Below, in pieces: positions 31,745-44,400 of a stretch of 64,000 bases of DNA. Every line of letters begins with the position of its first letter. Position 1 is the stretch's first letter. The notes beneath the pieces are model-generated. The model did no database searches. It worked only from the letters and a program-made list of their open reading frames with translations, and was not told the origin of the DNA. The stretch lies in the NCBI GenBank assembly GCA_010909165.1, contig VJWM01000223.1, positions 124,001 to 188,000 of the forward strand. Direction: 5' to 3'. Made by a program: the position numbers and the translations under genes. Source of the DNA: Anthoceros angustus. Lineage: Eukaryota; Streptophyta; Anthocerotopsida; Anthocerotales; Anthocerotaceae.

Positions 31745-34700
31745 TCAGGAAGGAAACAACGCCTTCTGCTCCCGCCGTTCGTTCCAGTTCAAGCACCTCA
31801 CCAAGCTGGAAAACCAGTCATTTGTTTGATCGGACTTGTTCACCGTGGGAACAGGGTGTTGGCTCATGCCGATGCGAACCGAGTCTCCCTTCCTCAACTG
31901 CTGCCTTCTCTTACCATCGAAGGAAACCCAGGCATTGTTGCGAGCGTCAGATGGAACCTGGGGAACATGGCCAGGTTTCAGCCAGCATCCCAGAAACAGT
32001 GTGCACGCTAGATCTAACGTAACTGGACCTTCTCTCACCTTCAGTTCAAGCAAAGCAGAGTCCGGCAGGATCACGGGGCGGAAGGAAAGTGAGTGCGGGC
32101 AGATTGGGGTAAACAGCATGCAGGGCACGTTTGGGTGAACCTACAGTGTCAGACAGTGGAGCACAAAAGTGTCAGATGAGTCGACAAAGCTGCTACCTGG
32201 TGAGACGACAACATAAACACATGGACATAGATTTGTACCATAGAACCGCCAGCGGCAGTTGAGTAAGCTGTACTGCCGGTAGGTGTGGCCACTAGTACGC
32301 CATCAGCTTGTACCTGTGCGACATTACCAAAATGTGTGGGTGGGTGATCACAGTGCACCACCCTCAACGTGCTGAAAGTGGAATGCCTCGACGCACAAAT
32401 ACCTTGGTTATGAGACGGTTCCGCTCGTAACACTCTATCTTGGAGAGATAAGGGTTGGAGCCGCGATCCACCACAACCTCGTTCAAGACTTCGAACACTT
32501 TCCCAGGAATAGCCCTGCCTTCTCTGAAGAGCTCGCAACGCAACCTCATCCGAAGGGTAATGTAGACACCCATCCCGCTGTTCCCATGTATGATTGCCCG
32601 CAATGCTTGCCTGAAATTTTCAAACTGCTCGACAACGCAACAAAGGAATCAGCTAGTCAGCATAAAATCTACAGGCTCAATGGCAGACTGGGTGTGTCAA
32701 GGGTGTCTTGGAAATACGCACCGGATGTGCTGTGAGAAAGCCCAAAGATCCCAGGTTGAAGGACACAACTGGTGGTACAGCATTGCGAAACAGATTGGAT
32801 GCATGGAGGATTACACCATCTCCACCTAAGCAAATCACAAAGTCCACCCGTTCATGAAGCTCTCTGCATAGATCACAATGCTGATTAGCAAACCTTTGCA
32901 GAAACAACGAGATGGTGCCCAGGAAAGGTTTGGATACTTCGTGCGGAAAAAAGATTTGGCAGTGGACAGGGTACGTACCCGGCGTCCTGATTGTAAAAAG
33001 TTTGCACATAACCATAGCCAGGAGACCTTGCAAAGAGGTCATGTGCTTCAGGCTCCACCATAACATTCATCCCTTCATTATGGAGAAAGGTTGCAACCTA
33101 AATCAACCCCACCACATCATAAGTTGAGAGCTACCCATACATAGTCTGCGACTGAACCAACCTGAAAGTGATACCCACCTGCTCTGCTTCCTCCATCAGC
33201 TCAGTGCCCAGCTTTTTAAGCAACAGGACAGTCTTTGGAGGCGTTTTCCACATGAGCATTTGCTGTTGAGTGCTTGGATGTGTAAATGCTAGAGTCGACT
33301 CCATTACCCTTTCCCTGGTACACGAGAAGCCATCTGTTCTCACAAGATACATTTCTGCCTTTTTCCTGGACTGCACTCGTACAACGCCGGTTGTGGATGC
33401 ACACATGTCCCCTTGTACTGGGACTGGGTCGTCCGCATCATCTAGGACCTGGTAATTGTCACCAACTCCCACGAGTGCTCCATTGCGAGATGTGGTTGGG
33501 AAACTAGCCCCGTTTCCATTGGTGCCTGTGAGACTGTCAGAGACTTGTCGATTGCCCCCCGATTGCTCAGCACCAACACTTGTGTCTGCATTGACTCTTG
33601 GGCCGGCAAAACCATTCTCAGACCGTTTGCTCAAGCTCCCTGTCACGCTGGACACTGCATCTCCAACAGGCGAACCAGCTATCGGAATCCCAGGACCCGA
33701 CGGACCCCATTTCCCAGCTGCACCAGCTATATTCTCCGAGTTTGTAAGGACCTTGCTCTTATCGGACCTTCCTGCTGAACTACCTTGTGAAGGTTTACCA
33801 GGTCGCAAAGGAGGCGATATCTTCCTTTCGAGAAACGTCGCCATACCTTTTTTGGTGAAAGCATCTGGACCAGGTCTTTGAGCCTCAAATGGACTTGCAA
33901 CCATCCTAAAGGGTGACCCTTCTGCCACAATGGTGGGAAAGGCTCCATTCCCTGCTGTAGTCAGTGAGTCAACTACGTCATCCCTACTACCTGACTTAAT
34001 CCGCTCTATTTGCTCCCCAGCCACAGAGGTATCCCTCCCAGAGCTTGTGTCGATGACCTCAGAAAAGATTGCCTCACCTCCAGGCTGAGGGCCAGTTGGC
34101 AGCTCCATTGCGGATACACCGTTCACCCGTTCTCCATCAACTCCCACCGTGATATCAAGACTGCTACCCGGGGGCCCCTGCAATGCAAATTCTTTCCATC
34201 TAGCAACCATGGAGCACGGTCTTCTAACCCCTCTCCGACTGAAGAGCACCACCTCATCGTCCTTCATCCTTCCCACCAGGCCCGCGAACTCCTTGACCTG
34301 GTCCCTCGATGGAGCAGCTCCTGCAGCCACGGGAATTCTAACAACCTGCACCCTTCCAGAGTCTGCAGCGCTATTCAAAGCTGGGTCAAGCAGAAGGCTA
34401 CGCTCCTTGCCATCTCTGAGATCAATCAGCAACTTAAACCCTCTCTGCAGGAGCCATTCCAAACCCGTCTCAGTCATCTGGCCCCCTCTCCAGAACCTGC
34501 ACAACGTAGGCTCAGGCTTGCTTTGCCCTCTACCAGACACCAAGTCGACCACAGCAAAGTTCGGAATATCTCCAGGGCTGGGGGCCCCTTCAGCACGAGG
34601 AGCTCCAGCATCCACACACACATTCCTCAGTCTATCCAGACACCGATGCACAGCGCCCTCCGCATTCCGGTCCACGCTCAATGCCATCAGGGTCGTGAGT

Positions 34701-35583
34701 CCCACTTGCAGAGCATCACAGCACTTGAGCATCTCCTCACGGAATTGAGCAACAGGATCGGGGCTCACTTTCCCCCCGTTCCCAAATCGACCTAGCTTCC
34801 AACTGGGCACATCGACGAACTTCCCCCCGAACAGCTGCTCTCTGCCGTCGTCCAGAACCCAGGCCATCCGAGCGAGTCCCACCACCACTGCCTCCTCCAC
34901 ATCGGGAACTTTCACCAGCAGGCCGCCGGAGTTCAAATTGAGAACAGCGTCCAGAACAGTAGCATGCAGCTCCTCCGCTCCTCTGTAGATCCGGCAGAAG
35001 GCCTCAACAGAAGCGAGCCCACCCGGAGCCCGGCCGGAAGTGGATTCCCTACACAACTCCTCCTGCGCCTGCAAACAAGAGCAGCCCAGCCCGTGCATAC
35101 ATTCCCAGATTCACCTCCACCTGCCAAGAGCATGTCCGGACGAAGGCACGACGCAGGCACTCACGTACACACCTGAATTCGAATTGCCTCGTCCTCGGAC
35201 ACAGGATTCCAGGGCTCATCGTCAGCTTGTGCTCCCCCAGCGTCAGCACGCACCCTGTGGCCCCGAGATGTACAGTGAAGCTTGCGCGGCAGCAAAGAGA
35301 TCCTCCAACAATCCCACTCCCTTTCATACTGCCTGCTTCTGCCGCCGTTGAGCTTCCTCCGTCGGGCTGTGAGAAGCGGCTCGCAGGAGGCGTGGGAGGA
35401 GGAACAGACGGACGGCCGATTGCGAGGGGCCAGCTCCGAGAATGCACAGGTGGAGGAGATTGGAGAAACCTTGGCTGCGGCAGAGCAGCACACACAGCGG
35501 GAGGGAGGAGGTCGGGCCAGGACGGCGTCCGCCATCGGAGAGAGCGAATTTGCCTCCCCGAAAGGGCGCAGTGTGGTGTGCAC
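31745..35583 (-). CDS. NADK2: Plant-type NAD kinase with phosphatase-like N-terminal region
   Basis: Phosphorylates NAD to NADP with ATP; the plant NADK2 class acts in the plastid and supplies NADP to photosynthesis. Exons on the minus strand: 35583-35173, 35068-33179, 33097-32979, 32863-32722, 32624-32403, 32313-32239, 32140-32039, 31957-31745, in phase, 1057 residues (Arabidopsis NADK2 is 985). Exon 1 looks like a transit peptide. The phosphatase-like part begins FWRGGQMTETGLEWLLQRGF (about 329), with a degenerate FSRRGVRRPCSMVAR loop. The kinase domain starts near residue 740 and has GGDG (820-823), ITLRMRLRCE, NEVVVDRG, TPTGSTAYSTAAGG and CLNWNERREQKAL. A Ser/Pro-rich linker of about 300 residues joins them. 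The start codon lies only 120 bp from the stop of the next gene, so its promoter must overlap that gene's 3' end. Confidence 0.95.
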
Positions 35584-35702
35584 ACGGACACGATTGCAAT
35601 GCAGCTTGCCTTGGCTGGTTAGACTTGGTTTTTACACAGACTACAACTACTGAGCAGTGGAGTTTAGGATTTCCCAAACACACAAAGGCTTTGCAAAACA
35701 GA

Positions 35703-37704
35703 CTAGCAGGCATCGGGATGGGGATGGAGCTGCAAGCTCTCGTCGCTGCTGACGACGCCGGGCTCCCGCTCTATCTTCACTATCAGCGGAGTCTGCAGAT
35801 CAGAATCCGCTGTGTCCAGCACCACCACCGCAGTATCTCCAGCGCTTTCATCCACAGCTCTTTTCAGCTCATCCCTTGCTATCCGGGTTATAAGCACCAC
35901 GGCCACCACTGTCAAGAGAAAACACAACGATTCAGCCGTCAGTTTACATTTGTTAGTCAAAACAAACACTGGACTTCTTCTTCAGACCCCCCTTTGTTTT
36001 TGGGGTGGATGGGTTTTTCCCATCTCTTTTCAATAATAAAATCTCCTTTTTTTTCTTCAGACTGGACTTACCGGTTGACAATAATCCTACGATGAGGAGC
36101 ACCTGCCAGAGAGAAACATTGGGTTGAGTCGTCCATGAGGGAAAAAAATGGTTCAAGGAGAGAGACTTGTGGATCGTGTGGAGAGCATCATACCCAGCGG
36201 AAAGGGGTGAACTCGCTGCCACCGTGGGCTATATCTGAAATATCCTTGATGGTGGTCCCCACGTAAACTAAGGCTAGAGTCACGGGCTGCAAGCATCAGG
36301 TAGACAAGGAACGTGTGCATGAAAAATTGGAAACGGGGAGGGTAATGTTTTAGCCTGTGCAGGGAGCATTAACACGGTGAACGGAATGAGCGAATGCATT
36401 TTTCCCAAAGAGAAAAAAAGCTCAAAAGATGCAGACAAACCTTACCATCATGCCGATGTAGGAGCCAAGTACGTAACTGTAAAGGCTCACTGGCGTCACC
36501 GAGAGCAGGTAGTTTAGAACATTGAATGGAAGAAGAGGTACGAGTCGCAAGAGTAAGACAATCTGTAGACACGCCACACAGACAAGACAGTGAAGTGAAG
36601 TCACGTAAGGCCAGGTTACCACGGATGCTCATCCGTGATGACATAAGGAACTGGATACTGGAGCAAACAAGAAATGTAGAGGGTGAGAGGAGGACCTTAA
36701 ATCCGGATTTTTGAACAGCAATGGCGACAGCTTGAAACTGGGGATAGTCTTTCAATTTGGAGGTGACGTAACTTCTGCCAATCTGTCCAGCAATTTTTGT
36801 CCGTCAGGAAGGCTTCCTCACAGGACCAAACAGACCACGAAAGTCAGCCAGCTACGGTATTACTCGCAGCCTGAAGAATGAATCCACGGCCAACCACTAT
36901 CCCACAACATGAGTAAAGGACTGGCTAATTGATGCACGTACTGTCTTGCCAACAAGGAAAGCAGCTGTGGCGCCAGCTGTAGCTCCAATACAGTCAGTTG
37001 CGAAGCCTTTCAGTAGGCCAAAAAGGTAGCCACCACCTAACTGCAGGGTAAAATTCATGCATTGTAAAAGGCGCATCAAAAGATGATGCTTCAGCCTACT
37101 CAAGGGTTACCAAGGGCTCCAAGAATCAGAAAAGAAGCAACATACTGTTAGTATAGATGCAGGAATAGCCAGAATCGTGCAGGGGATGTAAGCGAGTGCC
37201 CTACACACAAGACAAGGAGCGCAGGATACAAAGTCTCAGAATCCCTGCACCCTTTGTATGTCCTGTTAACAATCTGGGACGGTGTGGGTGGGTCAAGGGG
37301 GCGTAACAAAAGATGGAAGTAGTTTGCAAGGTGAAGGCACTTACAGAACAGCTGGGCCCCAAGGACCCACATCCTTTTGCACCCAAACGAGGAACTTGTA
37401 GAAGATCTGCGCAGAAATCCCAGCGGTGTGTGAGCAGAGGCAAGAAGGAGATTTTCTTTGGATTGAGAGCAACATGTGCAGCAAAGGGCAGGGCAGGAGG
37501 AGGCAACTGACCTTTTCGACGGGAAATGTGAAGCAGGCTACGAGAGCAGAAGCGAGGAAGAGTATGAGCACGGATGCTCGCCAGATAGTGGACCAGTGTG
37601 GCCTCATCTTTGTGAATCTATGGAGACGCCTAAGGCTGCCAGTGTTGGTGAGGAGGGCCCGCTTGCCGGGCACACGGGCCCTCAGAAGACCTAAAGTCGC
37701 CAGG
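35703..37704 (-). CDS. TVP38/TMEM64 (DedA, VTT-domain) family membrane protein
   Basis: Multi-spanning membrane protein of the SNARE-associated Golgi/VTT family; members act as lipid scramblase-like proteins or in membrane traffic. Exons on the minus strand: about 37704-37512, 37406-37345, 37200-37146, 37040-36942, 36782-36696, 36562-36446, 36286-36194, 36102-36072, 35908-35703, all in phase. Landmarks: PWGPAVL, ALAYIPCTILAIPASILTLG, GGYLFGLLKGF, IGRSYVTSKLKDYPQFQA, KIVLLLRLVPLLPFNVLNYL and GSYIGMM of the VTT domain, then a final membrane span with ITRIARDELKRAV and an acidic tail. The 5' end is unsolved: the first listed exon has a usable CAG acceptor at 37705 and no ATG upstream in frame. 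A further first exon in about 37750-38000 is likely. Confidence 0.85.
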
Positions 37705-38413
37705 CTGCAGCAGTAGAATAAAATCGAGGCAGCGGATGCAAATCAGGCCAGCCGTGTGTGCCATTCCATGCGAGTCGCGGACTTGGGAGTCAGGAGCGAG
37801 CGATGTTGAATTAGGTTGGACAGTTGCTTGATAGATCAGCAAACAACAACCGGGGGAGGAGGTGGGGAACGGAGACGGCAAAGGGAGACGTTCGCCAGCA
37901 CAAGGGAAGGGAAGCGAAGCGAACGCTCTTGAAGGCAATTGCGCCTTTGAAAGGAAGGAACAGCACAAGGAAAGAACGACGAACCAAGACAACAAATTTA
38001 CTAATCAGCCCTTGGACAGCGCACAATCCCCATCTTTTTGCCGTATTAGGGCCTAGTATTCTCTACCAAGGATTGCGTGAAAAAACTAGGTAACTATTCC
38101 ATTCACATTAAGCAGGTGCAATGCATTGGGCATGCAAGCTCAGTCTAAAAAAGCCATTTACAAACGAACCCGGCTGTCGGGCAAGTCAAATTTGCGCCAA
38201 CTTCACTAACTGTCCTCTGGTTCCTTTCCACAGAAATGGATTCCTCAAACAATATCTAAGACGGCGACTGTAAGCTGTTGGTGAGTAACTGCGGCCGCAT
38301 ACCAAAAGCCTTCAGCTACCGAAGTCCTACATATCTACTGCGCGAAAAAATATTCGACAGACAGCTCCACTACTAATCGCTGCCCCGGCTACATGACAAA
38401 ACCCCAGGGATCC
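37705..38413. other. TVP38-like 5' region and UPL1 3' region
   Basis: 37705-38000 is GC-moderate and may hold the missing first exon and promoter of the TVP38-like gene. 38100-38413 is AT-rich and probably the UPL1 3' untranslated region. No other gene seen. Confidence 0.4.
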
Positions 38414-41400
38414 TTAACCAAAACCAAAACCCTCGCTTGCTTCATGGATTGCCAGCAAAAGTCGCTCTTCCAATTGTTCCTTGGATGAGTACTCCGGCAA
38501 GTCAAGCTGATTGAAACTGCGCACATCATAATAACACCAGGTCCATCAACGGCGTCACATTCCAAAGCCACAACATGATCAAGAGACCAGGAAGGTAAAA
38601 GCACGTACCATGTATGTGCAGAGGGCAGGCGCTCAGGTGCACCATAGGCCTTATGTATTTGGAATCTCTGAGGACCAGATATGCCCTGCAAAGCCCTGAA
38701 ACCCTCCAAAGGTACCTGGATTGTACCCGAAACAATTATTTCTCTGTTGTCACCCTATTTAGACACAACAGCCCATACTACATGCCAACAGTACATACCT
38801 TAGAAGTACCAGTGATGAACTGCAACAAACGTGCCATATCTTCTTTGTTGAATGCACGGACAACATCCCAAAACCACTGAACAACAGCAGATGCTGCACT
38901 ATATCCAGTGTACTCTGTATTTGCTTTCAAATCCTCCACTACACATCCAACGAGTACAGGTTGGAGCAGAGTTAGGACAGTTTTTCTACAGGTTAAGCTG
39001 TTTAGAGGAGGAAGTTCCAAATTGCAACATGGTGATAGAAAACTCACAATCAATTTCAGGGAGACCACTTATCAAAAGCTCCAACTCCTTGTCATTGAAA
39101 ATGGAGATAAGCTCTCTGGAAACCAGCTCATTGAACCCATCCAAAAATGCTGTTATCTGAGGACGAATGGCAGTCGTAAGCCGATGCTCTGCCACAAGAT
39201 CAACATATTCATGCTTGTTCTCCTCCGTAACTCGGATGGAACGCCCACCAGGTACAAGTTCATAATCTGTCACCTACAGCCACAAATTCACACACACCAG
39301 ATTATTACCTCACCTTCCAAGGATTTATAGCTGCCACAAAAACAGTTGCACCCCATAATCTGGACGGAGTTACCTCAGTCTTCTCATACAATATATGCTT
39401 CTCTTCATCAGCATCCATACTGAACACAAGACCCAAACTCTCACTGCTCTCATTCTGCAAAACACAATTTTGTACAAGGATGAACGCCAATGAACAGTAG
39501 AAGCTTCATTTGAACTAGATTTCGACCGTCAACAGGTCAAGCAGCACACCTCCAACATCCACTTCAAACTCTTATAGTAGTCAGGATCAGTAGCCTCAAT
39601 ATCATGGTAGGTGACCTTCACTCCCAGTATGTGCTTGTAAAACGATCTTGTGAAATATACATCAAGCAACTGCCCATCAAACAGCGCCTTCGCCACCTGG
39701 AATTGAAATCAACAACCAAACTATAAGAAACACAGCTTCAGGGTGACGAATAGCCCGTCATGCTCCATGTTGTGATTGAAACGTACCACTCGACCCACAA
39801 ACTTGAAGTATGACAGATGCTCAGTCTGGAAGACTGAATTTGCATTGGGCTGAAAGGTAGACTCGTTCCCAACAGTTGTAAACAGCAAAGCTCCCTTGTC
39901 AAATACCACTCGAGAAAGTAACTGATACCATTCACGTGTCAGTCCACCAGCATCAATCCCTTCCTCACCCTGGAACTGGACAGTCAAACGGCCCTTCAGC
40001 TCATCTGGAGTGCGCATCCTCAGCTGATTATACGAGTCCTCCAGGACATAGGCTCTACGCACACAGATGCGCAAGGGTGCATAATGCTGCTGCTCATGCT
40101 GTTGTCTTATCCGAGATCGGAAATAAGCCCTCTTGTTATCAAAGTCGATCAACCTGGGAGTCTTCAACATCAAAGACAACGACTTCTCAAGCAAGCCTGG
40201 ATTCTGACGAACAAAGGCATTCAACAGACGCCGATGCCTGTCTGCAAAGCGAGTGAAGGTCATTCCCTTCTCATCAGGCTTCTTTGGCTGCAGCGGAGGA
40301 GATCTTGGAGTGATAACGCTAGCTCCTGATGTTGAGGCAGAAGAACTGGCAGCCTCCTTTATCTCTCGGGCCGTAGCAGTACTTGGTTCCTGTCCACTTG
40401 GAGGTGGTCCGGATCTCAGCTTCTCACACAGGACGAAAAAGGCCTCCACGAATGGCAAAACTTTTTGAGTTCCTGGAGGCAGAGGTGGAGCTACTGCAGC
40501 AGCACCCACTGAAGCAGCTGCGACGGCAGCACTACTTGAGGTTGCCATTGCTGATGTGTTACCTAGCCTACACTCTATCTTGCCGACACACAAGCTTAAT
40601 CCACACCATAACCTCTCAAGGTCCCCATTCAAATCTCTGACTAGAATCATGCCATCCTCTTGCTCCTTCTCAAAGGGAGCATCCTGACCCTTCTCTCTCT
40701 CTGCTCCGCTAATACCAGTGAGGGCACTCAAAGCCTGTAACACTCGCAGAATAGCAGCTCCAGCCATAGACGACGTGCTCACCACCACATTCTCTGCATC
40801 TGCTAAACTCTGTAATTCACCGACAGCAGGACCACTCAGCACTCGTGCAGCATCTGCCAGCTCTGTAACAAAAAGCCGCCGATGCAAGGGTGCCGCAATT
40901 GCAAGCTTCTTTAGAACCTCTGCAACTCGAGAGTATGCCATATCTGACAGCCTGCAACCAACAGATTATTAACCACCTATCGTGGAGGTGATCTATAAAT
41001 TTATGCAGCTATTAACAGCAGGAATACTAAGCTGAAAATAAGATGGCCTAGATATGTCCATCTAGGCAAAAGGTCTCCTACAGTTAAGCTCTTGAAGCAC
41101 AGTTGCCACACATCCACACTTACCCTTCACGAGCTAAAAGCTTGCACAAGTTGCGAAGCTCTGGCTCCGGCAGACTGAGGAGAACAGTTTCTGCATCCAT
41201 TTTCTGATCTGAACCAGATGTTGAAGCCTCCAAAGGCTCCGCAGAATTGTTCTCAGCCTCAGCTGTTCCATCTGGTCTTGGTGCATCAGCTGCTGCGGTC
41301 GTCCCCTCTGGCTCAGGTTGACTACTGGCACCATTTTCTGGATCTGCACCTTTTCCCAAGGCTGGTTCTGAAACCGCCAAAGCAGGCTTAGGAACAGAAT

Positions 41401-44400
41401 CAGCGGCCTTTGTCCGGGACCGCAGCTCTGCCTTCACTCCCGCATTAGTCGTTACAACCTCAAGGAGACCCATAACCTGTACTCCACAACAAAACATAAA
41501 TAACGTAAATTATGAGTTAAACATGAACGAAAGCATTATGAACACAAAAACTGCAGCCTACCTGCTCCAAGTGGGCACTGCTTCTTGAGTAAAGGGGCTG
41601 ATTCAGCAGTTTCAACAGCAAAATCAGGGGGACTTCCCCTTTCCTTCTCCGCTCAGTAACCTCCACAGCAACAGCTCCATCCACAAGCTTTGCTTTGCCT
41701 TTCTCCTTCTTCAACTCATTTGATTTCTGCTGCTCTGGTGTTCCAGAAGAACCATTGACAGGATCCAAATACAGTAGCAGACTCGCCACAGCAGAATGGT
41801 TTCTGGCCAAGTACGTCAGGATCTCCAGAACTCTGCGTGACACAAGGGGTGGAACACCTGCAACAAACACAGGATATTTGAATCAAAATCAAACTTCCAA
41901 ACACTTCGAAAACGTAGGTCCAACCAGGATCTAGAAGTTTGGAGGGCAAGTGGTAAAGGAATAACTACTACCATCAGATGATTGTGATCGAGCATATACA
42001 ATGTTCCATTGGCAACCATAGAGTCCCTGCGATGGCGCTCCACCAGCTGTCCCAGTAGACCCGACCTCAGCCTCTGGCCGTAGCATGTCCAAGAGCAACT
42101 GGAGCAATGTTACTCGCGTAACACTGTGAGCGCAGAGATTTAGAAGCAGGCGTTGGAGGAGTCCCTTTCCAAGGGGCTGTACCTCAGCAAACAGGAAAAC
42201 AGGAATTAGTGAACATTCCTGGAAGTCAGAGAACTTGTGAAAGAAGAACAAGTTGTTGGCCAACAAGGCGCACAAGGAGCAACCTGTGCAAGCCTTAGGA
42301 GGCGCAGCATTGCCTTCAAAGCTGCTGTATCTACAAGAGGTTTCCCTTCTGCTTCCTTCATGCGTCCACTCCCACCAATAGGTACACCTGTTCTTCGTGC
42401 AGTCTGAAGAGCTTGAACTCCGCCTATACCCCGTTCAATTCCAGAAGGCCCTATACCAGGACCAACACTTATGTTGTTCCTTCGATTAGCAATCCTGTTA
42501 GCTCCTCCATATAGGCCCCTTGCCTGATACTGATTCATTGCCCGTTCACGCAGCAATTGAGCTTCCGCAAGGAGAGCAGGAGGCAGAGCAGCCAACACAG
42601 CCTCAGAAGATGTCAGAAGCACCTGCACAATCAAGCAATATGTTAGCAGCATAAGCAGGAGAACTTTCACATTTGAAACGTTCCAATGTCTGGCTCTGAC
42701 AAGGAAACCACACAACAGTATATCCATACACAGGTTCAACGGCCCTGCAATCACCCTCACCTCTTCCCGAAGCTCAGCTGGAAAGGTGGCAATAATAGAT
42801 GCACTGTCCATGTCCACTGGCTGGCCCTCTATCTGCTGTGCCTGAACAATCCTTTGTGCTCGCTGTTGTGCAAGTACTTCTGCTTGAATATCTGGAGGCA
42901 AAGCTGCTAAAAACTCAGGATCAATATCCTCAGAGGGGGGCGGCATGTGATTCACAGGTCTCGCCACCTGTGTCTGCTGAGAGGCCAATACTTCAGCTCG
43001 CAAGTCCTCAGGAAGAGCCTCAAGAAAAGTAGGATCTATGGAGTTAACAGCTGCATTCCCACCATCCCCACTCCTAGTCTCCACACCAACCACTTGGGCA
43101 TCTTCACCAGTGGTTGTGTTCACAACGGGAACTGCAGCATCCACTGTCATACCCTCACTACCATTACCAGCAGCTCCAGCTGCCTCCATGTCCTCATCTG
43201 CATCACCATCCCCTACTCTTGGATTACTACTCTCTGCTCTTGGAAGACCTTCAGCTCCTCCAGCAGAAGGCACATCTCCAGCACTTAGCCTGTCTTGTCC
43301 TCCTTGCCGATCCCCTTCATCATGACCATCGGCACTACCTATTTCTACCTCCAGACTACGAAGACTTTCCCCTACAGTAGCTCCACTGCCTCCACTATCC
43401 TGACTACCAGCTTCTGTATCTTGGACTGCTGGCTCATCCCTGTTCTCTTGCATCTGTACATCCAACCCGGAATGTCCTGGTCCTATTGGCACTTGCTCGG
43501 GTGGACTCTGCTCACTGGTTTGAGGGGGATCAGATGCATTGCTGCCGTGACCCACACCGATATCTCCATCTGAGCTTTGAGGCTCTGTATGTACATGCCC
43601 TTCAAGGCCTTCATTTACACTTCCCTCTGTTGCCCTAGAAGGGGCCTCTCCCCCAGCCACCCCAGTAGCTTCCACATCCTCAGGGACATTAGTATCTGCA
43701 GGGCCAGAACTTGCAGGCACGTTCACAGCAGCAGTAATCCCAGCAGGTTGTGAATCACCTGGAGATAGCAGACGAAGCTGTGAAATAAACTGCTCCTCAA
43801 TAGCAGATGCAACCGCAGCAGCCTGTGCCCCAGCTTGTGGCTGTCCATCATCTGTCCAGCTACTCAAACGACCATCAATTCGACCACCCCTTCTACCCAT
43901 CAGATACACTGGGTCCATTGAGAAGTCAAGGAGAGGGGGAGGAGCAACACCCCTTTCCCCAAAGAGCATATCACCGGCTTGATCTAACATTGGTCCATCA
44001 TACATGTAAAAGTGAGTCACATCAAACCCACCACCCCCCAACATAGCTTCTGCATCCCTGACCAGAGAAGTAGTAGGCCACATAGTTTGTGAAATAACTC
44101 CTGCTAAGCCTGGCCCTGCAGTGGGTACAGGCCGAGTTAGAAGAGGGTGGTTGAAAGCACCACCCCGTTCTCCAACAGGCCGCTCTTGGAAAGTCCTGTA
44201 TGGAGGAGGCCTCCTTCCTCGGTTATCAGCGGCCCCTTGACGACGGAAAGAGCCAAACACGTCATCCATGTTCATAGCTTGGAAGGGATCACCTGGAAAA
44301 TCCACTACACTGGTACCACCTGCTTGTCCCAGAACCTGGACATGATTCAGTCCAGTCAAGCCATCTCGCCAACGGACCTCAATGACACGATCTGCCTGCC

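Noticed and set aside
34010-34795. 261-codon plus ORF
   Set aside because: Antisense to the large NADK2 exon, which has the conserved protein.
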